Positions 29,243 to 38,278 are shown, numbered from the stretch's first letter. The stretch: 64,000 bases of DNA from Rhizobium sp. BK399 (GCF_014194695.1 NZ_JACIAH010000001.1:806001-870000); one strand, 5' to 3'. Notes: generated from the sequence alone by a model not told the origin. Numbers and translations are program-made.

Positions 29243-30295
29243 GTGAGTGATACCGTAAAACTGTTGAGTCTTGCCGTCGCGACACCAGAGCATGTCATCA
29301 CCCAGAAGGAAGCAGCGGAGACGTCCGCCCGGCTGTTTTCGTCCCGATTCAAGGATTTCTCTCATCTTGCCAGCGTCTTCGAAAATTCCGGCATCAAGAA
29401 GCGCTATGCCGCGCGTCCACTGGAGTGGTTCATCGAACCGCACGGCTGGCAGGACCGGATGGAAGCATATGGCGAGGTGGCACGCAGCCTGTTCTTCGAA
29501 ACCGCCACCAACGCGCTGAAACAGGCGGGACTGCAGGGGCGTGACGTCGACTGCATCGTCACCGTCTCATCCACTGGGATCGCGACACCGAGCCTTGATG
29601 CACAGCTCGCGCAAAAAATGGGCTTTCGCTCGGATATCGAACGTGTTCCCGTTTTCGGGCTCGGCTGCGCTGCGGGCGTTTCGGGCTTCGCCATTGCCTC
29701 GCGGTTTGCCCGCGACCGGCCGGGCAAGACCGTGCTTTTCGTGACCATCGAACTTTGCACGCTCGCGTTCCGGCTCGACGAACTGACACGCGCCAACATC
29801 ATCGCCACGGCCCTTTTCGGCGATGGCGCGGCGGCCTGCGTTCTCCGGGCGGGGCCGCATGGCAAGGCTGAGGTCGAGTCGACGGGCGAGCACCTTTTCC
29901 CCGATACGCTGGGCGTCATGGGCTGGAAGATCGACGATACCGGCTTTGGCGTGGTTCTCGCCCAGTCGCTGCCGCCCTTTGCGGAGGCTGAACTCGGCCC
30001 CGCCGTTGACGGAATACTGGCGCGTAACGGCCTGTCCCGGTGCGATATCGATCGCTTCATCTGTCACCCCGGCGGCGCGAGAGTACTGACAGCCCTGGAA
30101 AGCGCGCTGTCACTCGACGCAGGAAAGCTGGATCATGAGCGCGCCGTGCTTGCCGAGTATGGCAACATGTCCTCGCCGACGATCCTTTTCGTACTGGAAC
30201 GCGTCTTGAAGGCCGGATTGCCGCCACGTAGCGCCATGGTCGCAATGGGGCCAGGCTTTGCGGCGAGCTGCGTAACGTTAAAGAGGGTCGCGTAA
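29243..30295 (+). CDS. Type III polyketide synthase (chalcone/stilbene synthase-like)
   Basis: A 350-residue homodimeric ketosynthase that extends an acyl-CoA starter with malonyl-CoA and cyclises the product. The catalytic triad is intact: Cys142 (FGLGCAAG), His275 (FICHPGG) and Asn308 (EYGNMSSPT). The gene starts with GTG at 29243 behind AAGGAG; the upstream in-frame ATG (29129) has no such site and adds unlike sequence. The stop overlaps the start of a methyltransferase-like gene (TAATG). The same pair, a type III PKS followed by an isoprenylcysteine-methyltransferase-like protein, makes methylated alkylresorcinol lipids in Streptomyces (SrsA/SrsB), so a phenolic lipid or alkylpyrone is the likely product. 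Confidence 0.9.
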   Translation: MSDTVKLLSLAVATPEHVITQKEAAETSARLFSSRFKDFSHLASVFENSGIKKRYAARPLEWFIEPHGWQDRMEAYGEVARSLFFETATNALKQAGLQGRDVDCIVTVSSTGIATPSLDAQLAQKMGFRSDIERVPVFGLGCAAGVSGFAIASRFARDRPGKTVLFVTIELCTLAFRLDELTRANIIATALFGDGAAACVLRAGPHGKAEVESTGEHLFPDTLGVMGWKIDDTGFGVVLAQSLPPFAEAELGPAVDGILARNGLSRCDIDRFICHPGGARVLTALESALSLDAGKLDHERAVLAEYGNMSSPTILFVLERVLKAGLPPRSAMVAMGPGFAASCVTLKRVA

Positions 30296-30795
30296 TGTGG
30301 CCCTCTGTTGCCCTCCTCGCCTTCGTGACGGCCCAGCGCCTCGCGGAACTCGTTCTTGCCCGTCGCAATACGCGGGCGCTTTTGGACAGCGGCGCGAAGG
30401 AGGTCGCGCCGGAGCACTATCGCTACATGGTGGCGCTGCACAGCTGCTGGATTGCCGGATTGTGGCTGCTGGCAATTGGTCGCCCGATCGACCCAGTGTG
30501 GTTGGCCGTTTTCGTGGTTTTGCAGGCAGGCCGTCTCTGGGTCATCGGCACGCTCAAGGGCCGCTGGACGACACGCATCATCATGCTGCCCGGCGCTCCC
30601 CTCGTCAGCAGTGGACCGTACCGGTTCATGACGCATCCGAACTATGCGGTCGTCGCCGGCGAGATCGCCGTCCTTCCCCTCGCCTTTGGGATGCCCGTCT
30701 ACGCCGCGATATTTTCGGCGCTGAACGCGGCAGTACTCTACGTCCGCATCAAAGCGGAAAATGAGGCGTTGAGAACCGCAATGTTTTTGAAATGA
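30295..30795 (+). CDS. Isoprenylcysteine carboxyl methyltransferase-like membrane protein
   Basis: A 166-residue integral membrane protein of the ICMT/phospholipid-methyltransferase group. It has about four to five hydrophobic segments; the conserved SAM-binding region is GPYRFMTHPNYAVVAGEIAVLPLAFG (split here around RFMTHPNY), followed by the C-terminal RIKAENEAL. It begins at the last base of the PKS gene, so translation is coupled. Bacteria with no prenylated Cys proteins use such enzymes on small lipids; methylation of the PKS product is the best guess from context. Confidence 0.83.
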   Translation: MWPSVALLAFVTAQRLAELVLARRNTRALLDSGAKEVAPEHYRYMVALHSCWIAGLWLLAIGRPIDPVWLAVFVVLQAGRLWVIGTLKGRWTTRIIMLPGAPLVSSGPYRFMTHPNYAVVAGEIAVLPLAFGMPVYAAIFSALNAAVLYVRIKAENEALRTAMFLK

Positions 30796-30869
30796 AACGC
30801 AATTTTTCGTTTGCGTGTGACTTGCCGGAGCGGCATTTTCATTGCCTGAAATAGGTGGAATGCACGGCA

Positions 30870-32117
30870 ATGACAAAGAACGCAATTGTACTTGGCGCCG
30901 GGATCGTCGGCGTATCGACAGCCATTCATCTGCAGCGCCGGGGACGGCAGGTGACATTGATCGATCGCAAGGCGCCAGGCAAGGAAACGTCCTTTGGTAA
31001 TGCCGGACTCATTCAACGCGAGGGTGTCGTTCCCTACGGCTTTCCACAACAGCTCGGCGTTCTGGTCCGCTACGCTTTCAACAACCGGATCGATGCCCAC
31101 TATCATCTCAAGGCGTTGCCCGGCCAACTTGCTTTCCTCGCCCGCTATTGGTGGAATTCCAACGCCAAACGCCACGAAATGATTTCCCGCGCCTATGCGC
31201 CGTTGATCCAGCACTCGATATCGGAGCACAATGATCTGATCGAGGCGTCCAATGCGCAGCACCTGATCCGCAAGAATGGCTGGATGGAGATTTTCCGCAC
31301 GGCCGGCAAGCGTGATGCAGAATTTGCCGAGGCCGAACGGCTGCGAGCGGAATTCGGGATCAGCTATGAGCAGCTGGATGCTGCTGGGGTTGCGCGATTG
31401 GAGCCCCACATCAACGGAGATTTCGTCGGCGGCCTACGCTGGCGCGATCCCTGGTCGGTTCTCGATCCGCACGGGCTGACGATGACCTATCGCGCTTATT
31501 TCGAAAGCCTGGGCGGCAGATACCTGACCGGTGATGCCAACTCCCTCGGCCGCTCTGGGGCAAATTGGAGGGTGGTAACCAGCGAAGGCTCGCTGGACGC
31601 GGAGGATGCGGTCCTGGCACTCGGTCCCTGGGCCGCAGTAGCCACAAGGCGGCTTGGTTATGCCTTCCCGCTCGGCGTCAAGCGCGGCTACCACATGCAC
31701 TATGCCGCGGCAAAGAATGCGACCCTCAACAACTGGACGCTCGATGCGGAGCGCGGTTATTTCCTGGCACCAATGAACCGCGGCATACGACTGACGACGG
31801 GCGCTGAATTCGCCGCCATGGATGCACCAAAGACACCCGTGCAGCTCGATCGAGCCGAGAAGGTGGCGCGCACGGTCTTTCCGCTCGGCGAAAGGCTTGA
31901 TCCGGAGCCCTGGATGGGCGCTCGCCCGTGCACCCCAGACATGATGCCTATCATTGGAAAAGCGCCGCGGCATGATGGGCTATGGTTCGCCTTCGGCCAC
32001 GCCCACCACGGCTTGACGCTGGGGCCGGTTACAGGCCGTGCTCTGGCTGAGGTAATGACTGGCGAGAGGCCGTTCGTCGATATTTCCGCCTATTCGCCGC
32101 AGCGTTTCAATCCGTGA
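30870..32117 (+). CDS. FAD-dependent D-amino-acid dehydrogenase-like oxidoreductase
   Basis: A 415-residue flavoprotein of the DAO superfamily. The FAD-binding motif is VLGAGIVGVSTAIHL (about residues 6-20), followed by VTLIDRKAPGKETSFGNAG, and a C-terminal GPVTGRALAEVMTG. The closest known class is the DadA small subunit, which oxidises D-amino acids and passes electrons to the respiratory chain, but glycine or sarcosine oxidase relatives are possible. It begins 74 bases after the methyltransferase gene on the same strand. A role in the PKS pathway is not shown, and the enzyme is not of the aromatic-hydroxylase type. Start ATG at 30870 is preferred. Confidence 0.82.
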   Translation: MTKNAIVLGAGIVGVSTAIHLQRRGRQVTLIDRKAPGKETSFGNAGLIQREGVVPYGFPQQLGVLVRYAFNNRIDAHYHLKALPGQLAFLARYWWNSNAKRHEMISRAYAPLIQHSISEHNDLIEASNAQHLIRKNGWMEIFRTAGKRDAEFAEAERLRAEFGISYEQLDAAGVARLEPHINGDFVGGLRWRDPWSVLDPHGLTMTYRAYFESLGGRYLTGDANSLGRSGANWRVVTSEGSLDAEDAVLALGPWAAVATRRLGYAFPLGVKRGYHMHYAAAKNATLNNWTLDAERGYFLAPMNRGIRLTTGAEFAAMDAPKTPVQLDRAEKVARTVFPLGERLDPEPWMGARPCTPDMMPIIGKAPRHDGLWFAFGHAHHGLTLGPVTGRALAEVMTGERPFVDISAYSPQRFNP

Positions 32118-32125
32118 ACTCTCCC

Positions 32126-32659
32126 CTAGGCGACACCGAGTCCGGACAAATCCCGGAGTGCCGCCCTTGCAATCCCGTCGATGCTGTCATCGATATCGAC
32201 CGTCACCACGCCGGGCTCGCCGGTCGGCACTTCCAGCGTCGCGAGTTGGCTTTCCAGCAGTGATGGAGGCATAAAGTGGCCCTTGCGCTCACCCATCCGC
32301 TTCGTCAGCAGCTCTTTCGAACCAGACAGATAAACGAAGAACAGGCTTCCATTCACCACGTTGCGCAGCCGGTTGCGGTAGGCGCGTTTCAACGCCGAGC
32401 AGGAAACGATGACGCCCTGCCCGCGATCCAGCGCCTCTTTCATCGTTTCACCGATGAGATCGAGCCAAGGCATGCGGTCGTCGTCCGTCAGCGGAATGCC
32501 CTTCGACATCTTCTCGACATTCGACGCAGGATGAAGCTGGTCACCCTCGACAAATTGCAGGCCGAGGGCGTCCGAAATCTTCAGGCCGATCGAGGACTTG
32601 CCGCAACCACTGACCCCCATGACGATGATGGCATGAGGGGTCGTGTTGGTCTCTGGCAT
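32126..32659 (-). CDS. gntK: Gluconokinase
   Basis: Phosphorylates gluconate to 6-phosphogluconate with ATP in the cytosol, feeding the Entner-Doudoroff and pentose phosphate routes. The 177-residue protein is typical GntK size, with Walker A GVSGCGKSS (about residues 15-23), EGDQLHPASNVEKMSKGIPLTDDDRMPWL (the gluconate-binding stretch, about 38-66) and CSALKRAYRNRLR. It lies 47 bases after dppF on the same strand, so it may be read through from the dpp operon, although the two functions are not obviously linked. Its stop is convergent with the DadA-like gene. Confidence 0.92.
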   Translation of the reverse strand: MPETNTTPHAIIVMGVSGCGKSSIGLKISDALGLQFVEGDQLHPASNVEKMSKGIPLTDDDRMPWLDLIGETMKEALDRGQGVIVSCSALKRAYRNRLRNVVNGSLFFVYLSGSKELLTKRMGERKGHFMPPSLLESQLATLEVPTGEPGVVTVDIDDSIDGIARAALRDLSGLGVA

Positions 32660-32706
32660 TGTTTATCTCTCCCACAATTCCGGCGCTCCCGGAACAGGGA
32701 GAACCC

Positions 32707-33546
32707 TTATGACGCGGCGAGTGCCGCACTCTTGCGCGCAAGACGAGCCTTAATGGTGTCGACATCGGCGCGCGGTGTCGCAGCGAACAAGGTCTTCGTA
32801 TAGCTGTGCTGCGGATCGTTGAAAACCTGATCCCGCGCGCCATACTCCACAGCCTCACCGAAATACATCACCATGACGTCGTCGGCCATGTAACGAACGA
32901 CCGAGAGATCGTGGCTGATGAAGACATAGGTGAGGTTCAGCTCGTCCTGCAAATCCGCGAGCAGATTGAGAACCTGAGCCTGGACCGAAAGGTCGAGTGC
33001 AGACACCGGCTCATCGAGAACCAGGAGCCGCGGCTTCAGCATCAGAGCGCGGGCGATCGCGATGCGCTGGCGCTGGCCGCCGGAGAACATGTGCGGATAG
33101 CGATTGAAATGAATCTCCTGCAGGCCGACCTTCTTGAGCATCGCCATCGCCAATTCGCGCCGCTCGGCGGCGGGCGTATCGGTGTTGATGATCAGGGGCT
33201 CCATCAGGATGTCGCCGATCTTCTTGCGCGGGTTCAGCGAGCCGTAGGGGTTCTGGAAGACAATCTGCACCTTACGGCGAATTTCCGGTGTCAGATCGCC
33301 TGCAGCGATATCGACCTTCTTGCCGTCGATGAAGAGATCGCCACCGCTCGCCGGATCGATCATCGTGACGATGCGGGCGAGCGTCGACTTGCCGCAACCG
33401 CTTTCGCCGACGATCGCCAGTGTCTTGCCCTGCTCCACCTTGAAGCTCACACCCTTGACGGCATGTACGGTTCTCTCCTTCTTGAAGAGACCGCCCGGCA
33501 GATAATAGTTGCGGACAATGTTCTTTGCTTCGAGGACTGGCGTCAT
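32707..33546 (-). CDS. dppF: Dipeptide ABC transporter, ATP-binding protein DppF
   Basis: One of two cytoplasmic ATPases of a peptide/opine/nickel-family ABC importer, 279 residues. Walker A GESGCGKST (about residues 47-55), the signature FSGGQRQRIAIARAL, and Walker B LLVLDEPVSALD are intact, and the C-terminal oligopeptide-type extension (YGARDQVFNDPQHSYTKTLFAATP) is present. Its ATG overlaps the dppD stop (bases 33543-33546). The operon reads dppA, B, C, D, F on the minus strand. In rhizobia Dpp systems carry dipeptides and 5-aminolevulinate. Confidence 0.92.
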   Translation of the reverse strand: MTPVLEAKNIVRNYYLPGGLFKKERTVHAVKGVSFKVEQGKTLAIVGESGCGKSTLARIVTMIDPASGGDLFIDGKKVDIAAGDLTPEIRRKVQIVFQNPYGSLNPRKKIGDILMEPLIINTDTPAAERRELAMAMLKKVGLQEIHFNRYPHMFSGGQRQRIAIARALMLKPRLLVLDEPVSALDLSVQAQVLNLLADLQDELNLTYVFISHDLSVVRYMADDVMVMYFGEAVEYGARDQVFNDPQHSYTKTLFAATPRADVDTIKARLARKSAALAAS

Positions 33547-34379
33547 TGGGCCGCTCCCTTGAAAATCTCGCCGATGGTCGGCAGTCGGTCACCGGTGGCG
33601 TTTTCCGGCAGGGCGGCGAGCAGTGCTCTCGTGTAGTCGCTCTTCGGAGACTCGAAGAGCGACAGGACGTCGGCCTCTTCCATCTTGCGTCCTTTGTACT
33701 GCACGATCACGCGATCGGCCGTCTCGGCGACCACGCCCATGTTGTGGGTGATCATGATGAGACCCATGCGGTGCTCCGTCTGCAGCCGCATCAGCAGATC
33801 GAGGATCTGCTTCTGGATGGTGACGTCGAGTGCGGTAGTCGGCTCGTCGGCAATCAAGAGCTTCGGATTGCAGGCGATCGCGATGGCGATCATGACGCGC
33901 TGGCACTGGCCGCCCGACATCTGGTGCGGGAAGTGGCCGAGCCGTTCGGCCGGGTTGGGAATGCCAACAGCCTCGAACAGCTCAATCGCGCGCTTCCGCC
34001 GCGCAGCCTTATCAAGCCCGAGATGGATCCGCAGGACCTCCTCGATCTGGAAGCCTACGGTGAAGCACGGATTGAGGCTGGCGATCGGCTCCTGGAAGAT
34101 CATCGACATATCCTTGCCGATGATCTTGCGTCGTTCGCTTGCCGACATGCCAAGCAGATTGCGGCCGTCAAAGACCATCTTGTCTGCCGTCACCTTTGCG
34201 GTCCACGGCAGGAGGCCCATCGCAGCCAGCATGGAGACCGACTTACCGGATCCCGACTCGCCAACGATTGCCAGGACTTCGCCCGCATCAACCTTCAGCG
34301 ATACGCCATCGACGGCACGAAACGGACCCGTGGAGGTCTGGAACTCGACGACGAGATTTTCGATTTCAAGAAGTGCCAT
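33543..34379 (-). CDS. dppD: Dipeptide ABC transporter, ATP-binding protein DppD
   Basis: The partner ATPase of DppF, 278 residues. Motifs in order: Walker A GESGSGKSVS (about residues 38-47), Q-loop in MIFQEPIASLNPCF, signature MSGGQCQRVMIAIAIA, Walker B LLIADEPTTALD, and the switch His in MITHNMG. The C-terminal part (KGRKMEEADVLSLFESPKSDYTRALLAALP) has the oligopeptide-permease extension. The gene follows dppC with one base between and overlaps dppF by four bases, showing tight translational coupling of the cluster. Confidence 0.92.
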   Translation of the reverse strand: MALLEIENLVVEFQTSTGPFRAVDGVSLKVDAGEVLAIVGESGSGKSVSMLAAMGLLPWTAKVTADKMVFDGRNLLGMSASERRKIIGKDMSMIFQEPIASLNPCFTVGFQIEEVLRIHLGLDKAARRKRAIELFEAVGIPNPAERLGHFPHQMSGGQCQRVMIAIAIACNPKLLIADEPTTALDVTIQKQILDLLMRLQTEHRMGLIMITHNMGVVAETADRVIVQYKGRKMEEADVLSLFESPKSDYTRALLAALPENATGDRLPTIGEIFKGAAQ

Positions 34380-34380
34380 C

Positions 34381-35271
34381 TCAGGACCTCTTCAGTTTGG
34401 GGTCGAGCGCATCGCGCAGTCCGTCGCCCATCAGATTGATAGCGAGAACGGTGATCAGAATGCAAAGACCCGGGAAAGTGACGAGCCACGGAGAGCTCTG
34501 GAAGAATTCGCGCGCATCGGCGAGCATCGTGCCCCACTCCGATGTCGGAGGCTGGGCGCCCATGCCAAGGAAGCCGAGAGCTGCGGCATCGAGGATCGCA
34601 GCGGAGAATGCGAGTGTCGCCTGAACGATCAGCGGCGCCAGGCAGTTCGGCAGGATCGTCTTGAACATGAGACGGAAAGTGCCTGCGCCGGCCACGCGCG
34701 ATGCGACAACATATTCCTTCTCGCGCTCGCTGATCACGGCGGCGCGCGTCAAGCGCACGAAATGCGGCTGGTTGACGATCGAGATGGCGATCATGGCGTT
34801 CAGCAGGCCCGGTCCGAGAACGGCGACCAGCACCAGAGCGAGCAGCAGCGACGGGAAAGCCAGGATAATATCCATGACGCGCATGATGAAAGTATCGGTG
34901 CGGCCGCGGAAATACCCGGCGACAAGACCGAGCAGCACGCCGGCGACAGCCGAAAGCGACGCGACGACAAGGCCGATGAACAGAGAGAAGCGCGTTCCAT
35001 AAATCAGGCGCGACAGCATATCGCGACCGACGGCATCGGTTCCAAGCAGGAACATCGGGTTGCCTTTTTCCGCCCAAACCGGCGGGACGCGCTGCATGCC
35101 GTCGAAAGGAACGTTCGGATCATGCGGTGCAATCAACGGCGCGAAGATCGCCATCACCAGCACCAACAGAAAGACGCCGAGGCCGATGACGGCGCCCTTG
35201 TTGCGGGAGAAGTAATACCAGAACTCAGAGAGCCCTGACGGCTGGGTCGACTTGGTGGTTATCGCACTCAT
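34381..35271 (-). CDS. dppC: Dipeptide ABC transporter, permease DppC
   Basis: Inner-membrane permease, 296 residues, about six helices. After the first helix (GAVIGLGVFLLVLVMAIFAP) comes a long periplasmic loop with LLGTDAVGRDMLSRLIYGTR, the OppC/DppC hallmark, and later the cytoplasmic EAA loop (AAVISEREKEYVVASRVAGAG) that docks the ATPases. It lies nine bases after dppB. Together DppB and DppC form the channel that receives peptide from DppA in the periplasm. Confidence 0.92.
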   Translation of the reverse strand: MSAITTKSTQPSGLSEFWYYFSRNKGAVIGLGVFLLVLVMAIFAPLIAPHDPNVPFDGMQRVPPVWAEKGNPMFLLGTDAVGRDMLSRLIYGTRFSLFIGLVVASLSAVAGVLLGLVAGYFRGRTDTFIMRVMDIILAFPSLLLALVLVAVLGPGLLNAMIAISIVNQPHFVRLTRAAVISEREKEYVVASRVAGAGTFRLMFKTILPNCLAPLIVQATLAFSAAILDAAALGFLGMGAQPPTSEWGTMLADAREFFQSSPWLVTFPGLCILITVLAINLMGDGLRDALDPKLKRS

Positions 35272-35280
35272 AAGCCGCTC

Positions 35281-36291
35281 CTAGTGACGAATACGTGGAT
35301 TGATGAGACCGTACATGAGGTCAACGATCAGGTTGACGATCATGATGATGCCGGCAATGAGCAACAGGCCGCCTTGCACAACGGTGTAGTCACGCTTGAA
35401 GACGGCATCGACCATCCATTTGCCGATGCCCGGCCAGGAAAAGATCGTTTCCGTCAGGATCGCGCCGCCGAGCAGCACGCCGACCTGCAGACCGATCGAC
35501 GTCACGACCGGGATCATCGCGTTGCGAAGCGCGTGCAAGCCGACGACGCGCAAGGGCGCTAGGCCCTTCGAGCGAGCGGTTCGTACATAGTCTTCACCGA
35601 GCACTTCCAGCATGGCCGAGCGCGTCTGGCGCGCGATGACCGCAAGCGGAATGGTGCCGAGGACGATTGTCGGCAGGATGAGCGAGACGAACGCCGACTT
35701 GAATGCACCGGCCTGGCCGGAGAGCAGACTGTCGATCAGCATGAAGCCGGTCACCGGCTTGAAGAAATACATCAGCGAAATACGACCGGACACGGGCGTC
35801 CAGTGCAGCGTGTTCGAGAAGAGAACGATGAGCAGCAGGCCCCACCAGAAGATCGGCATCGAATAGCCGACGAGGGCAACGCCCATCACGCTCTGGTCGA
35901 ACCAGGTTCCTCGCTTGACCGCGGCAAAGACGCCGGCGGGAATGCCAAGCACGATGGCAAAAATGATCGCGCAAAGCGAAAGCTCGAGCGTCGCCGGGAA
36001 GAGCGAGCCGAATTCCTGCAGAACCGGGCGCTTGGTAACGATCGACGAACCGAGATCGCCTTGCACCACGTTGCCGAGGTAATCAAGGTATTGAACGTAG
36101 ACCGGTCGATCGAGGCCGAGATCATGCATGACCTGGGCATGGCGTTCCGGCGCCATCACGCGCTCGCCCGACATCAGCATGACCGGGTCACCGGGCAGCA
36201 GTCGGATGAACGAGAAGGCGATGAGTGAAACGCCGATGAAGGTTGGGATCAGGATCGCAAGGCGTCCGATGAGAAATCGCAACATTGGCAA
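35281..36291 (-). CDS. dppB: Dipeptide ABC transporter, permease DppB
   Basis: Inner-membrane permease, 336 residues, six helices. The N-terminus (MLRFLIGRLAILIPTFIGVSLIAFSFIRLLPGDPV, split here at LIPTFIG) is the DppB/OppB signature, and the EAA loop is MLEVLGEDYVRTARSKGLAPLRV (about residues 225-247). The start codon at 36291 follows an 84-base gap after dppA that contains two strong stem-loops, which probably reduce permease expression relative to the binding protein. Confidence 0.92.
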   Translation of the reverse strand: MPMLRFLIGRLAILIPTFIGVSLIAFSFIRLLPGDPVMLMSGERVMAPERHAQVMHDLGLDRPVYVQYLDYLGNVVQGDLGSSIVTKRPVLQEFGSLFPATLELSLCAIIFAIVLGIPAGVFAAVKRGTWFDQSVMGVALVGYSMPIFWWGLLLIVLFSNTLHWTPVSGRISLMYFFKPVTGFMLIDSLLSGQAGAFKSAFVSLILPTIVLGTIPLAVIARQTRSAMLEVLGEDYVRTARSKGLAPLRVVGLHALRNAMIPVVTSIGLQVGVLLGGAILTETIFSWPGIGKWMVDAVFKRDYTVVQGGLLLIAGIIMIVNLIVDLMYGLINPRIRH

Positions 36292-36305
36292 GTGTCCATA
36301 GTGTT

Positions 36306-36357
36306 CCGGCGGTCAGGTATCAAACCTGACCGCCGGCCAAGCCCGGGATTGCCGGGC
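36306..36357 (-). promoter_or_regulatory. Tandem stem-loops between dppA and dppB
   Basis: Two perfect inverted repeats fill the dppA-dppB gap: a 6-bp stem at 36341-36346/36352-36357 and a 13-bp stem at 36306-36318/36324-36336 with a five-base loop. No T tract follows on the minus strand, so they more likely stabilise the dppA message end or attenuate transcription than terminate it fully. Confidence 0.7.
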
Positions 36358-36375
36358 ATCTTTGCATAATTTTGA

Positions 36376-37971
36376 TTACTCGGCGATATCAACGCCGTCG
36401 AAACGGTGAACACCGACCGGATCCTGCACGTAGCCGGAAACCTTGGCGCTCATCGGTACGAATTCCGTGGAGTGATCGATGGTCGCCCACGGAGCTTCCT
36501 TCTTGAAGACGACCTGTGCCTGTTCGTAGAGCTTGGTGCGCTCTGCGACGTCGGCGGTCTTCTTGGCCTTCTTCACGAGATCGTCGAATTCCTTGTTGCA
36601 CCACTGCGCGCGGTTGTTGCCGCCAACGGCTTCGCAGCCGAGCAGAGTGTCAAGGAAGTTGTCCGGGTCGCCGTTGTCGCCGGTCCAGCCGAGGATCGCA
36701 GCACCGTCGCGGGCCTTGTCCTTGGAGAGCTTCAGGTATTCAGCCCATTCATGGGTGACGATGTCGACCTTGACGCCTACCTTGGCGAGGTCAGCCTGCA
36801 TCAGTTCAGCGGCGCGACGTGCGTTCAGCATGTACGGGCGCGAAACCGGCATTGCCCAGATCTTCATCGAGAGATCCTTGACGCCAGCCTTTTCGAGCAT
36901 CTTCTTTGCTTCGTCCGGGTTGTAGACGTCATCCTTGATGTCGTCGTTATACGACCACATCGTCGGGGGGATCGGGTTCTTGGCAACCTGGCCGGCGCCC
37001 TGGAAGACGGCCTGGACGATCGCCTGCTTGTTGATCGCCATGTTCAGCGCCTGACGCACTTCGGCCTTGTCGAACGGGGCCTGGAGCGTGTTGTAGGCGA
37101 GGTAGGAAACGTTCAGGCCCGGCTGTTCCAGAACCTTGAGGCTCGAGTCCGTCTGAAGATCCTTGACGTCAGCAGCGTTCGGGTAAGGCATGATGTGGCA
37201 TTCGCCGGCCTTCAGCTTCTGAGCGCGGACGGAAGCGTCCGGGGTGATCGCGAAAACGAGATCGTCGATCTTTTCCTTGCCCTTGAAGTAGGTTTCGTTG
37301 GCCTTGTAGCGGATGACGGCATCCGGCTGGTAGGCAACGAAGGTGAACGGACCGGTGCCGAGCGGCATCTGGTTCATCTGTTCCATCTTGCCGTCAGCCT
37401 GCAGCTTGTCGGCATATTCCTTGGACACGACGGACGCGAAGTCCATTGCGAGGTCGGCAAGGAACGGTGCTTCCGGATGGTTCAGCGTGAACTTGACGGT
37501 CAGGTCATCGACCTTCTCGACCGACTTGATGAGTTCCGGGAAGCCCATGCCAGCAGCATATTCGTAGGAAACGCCAGCAACGTACTTCGCCCACGGGCTA
37601 TCAGCCTTCAGCTGGCGCTCGAACGAGAAGACGACGTCGTCAGCGGTCAGATCACGGCTTGGCGTGAAGAATTCCGTCGTCTGGAACTTTACGCCCGGAC
37701 GCAGCTTGAAGGTGTAGACCGTACCGTCGTCGGAAACCGTCCAGCTTTCGGCCAGGCCCGGCTCGATTTCGGTCTTCCCGTGCTGGAACTCGACGAGACG
37801 GCTATAAACCGTACGCGAGGAAGCGTCGAAGGTGGTGCCTGCAGTGTAGATGCCCGGATCGAAGCCTTCCGGCGACCCTTCGGAGCAGTAAACGAGCGTT
37901 TTGGACCAGGCTGCGGATGCCATGGCCGAAGCCAGGACCGTCGCGGCCAGCAAGACAGACATCTTTTTCAT
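36376..37971 (-). CDS. dppA: Dipeptide ABC transporter, periplasmic binding protein DppA
   Basis: The periplasmic receptor of the dpp system, 531 residues, family 5 extracellular solute-binding protein. Residues 1-23 are a Sec signal peptide (MKKMSVLLAATVLASAMASA). The mature protein starts KTLVYCSEGSPEGFDPG, with GTTFDASSRTVYSRLVEF after it, the DppA signature region. ATG at 37971 is clear; an upstream in-frame extension to 38094 is not coding-like. It is first in the operon, so it is made in excess. A 330-base region lies between it and rirA. Confidence 0.93.
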   Translation of the reverse strand: MKKMSVLLAATVLASAMASAAWSKTLVYCSEGSPEGFDPGIYTAGTTFDASSRTVYSRLVEFQHGKTEIEPGLAESWTVSDDGTVYTFKLRPGVKFQTTEFFTPSRDLTADDVVFSFERQLKADSPWAKYVAGVSYEYAAGMGFPELIKSVEKVDDLTVKFTLNHPEAPFLADLAMDFASVVSKEYADKLQADGKMEQMNQMPLGTGPFTFVAYQPDAVIRYKANETYFKGKEKIDDLVFAITPDASVRAQKLKAGECHIMPYPNAADVKDLQTDSSLKVLEQPGLNVSYLAYNTLQAPFDKAEVRQALNMAINKQAIVQAVFQGAGQVAKNPIPPTMWSYNDDIKDDVYNPDEAKKMLEKAGVKDLSMKIWAMPVSRPYMLNARRAAELMQADLAKVGVKVDIVTHEWAEYLKLSKDKARDGAAILGWTGDNGDPDNFLDTLLGCEAVGGNNRAQWCNKEFDDLVKKAKKTADVAERTKLYEQAQVVFKKEAPWATIDHSTEFVPMSAKVSGYVQDPVGVHRFDGVDIAE

Positions 37972-38240
37972 GATATCATTTCCCAGATTTGTTCTTTTAT
38001 TTGAGACCCCGGGGACCCCGGAATGACGGCAGATGGAACGACATTTGTTTGCTGAAATCAACGACCGAAGTGGAAAATTTTTCCACGCGGACAACTTTAG
38101 TAATTTTCCGCCAAAAATGGGCCGTATTTAGAAATAATCGGACTGGATAAACTCGATTCTTGTCGCATTTGGTATAATTTCGCGTCGATGGCGACTTTTG
38201 CGCACACGCTTCACGCGAATTTACCGACAAAAACTCCCCT
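37972..38240. other. Promoter region of the dpp operon
   Basis: No gene was seen. The stretch is more AT-rich than its neighbours and separates the rirA terminator from dppA, so it should hold the dpp promoter and any operators. I could not identify a specific binding motif in it. Confidence 0.4.
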
Positions 38241-38278
38241 AAAACGGAACGGCCGCGGCGCTTGACGCAGCCACGGCC
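38241..38278 (-). terminator. Probable terminator of rirA
   Basis: On the minus strand a 9-bp stem (38251-38259 with 38270-38278, one G-U pair, 10-base loop) is followed, after six bases, by TTTT. It lies about 25 bases past the rirA stop. Confidence 0.6.

Noticed and set aside
34381..35271. Possible fusion or frameshift between dppC and dppB
   Set aside because: Both permeases are full length with proper N-termini and are separated by nine bases.
36406..38004. A 532-codon open frame on the + strand opposite dppA
   Set aside because: It is an antisense shadow of a clear DppA gene in GC-rich DNA, has no ribosome-binding site and no recognisable domain.
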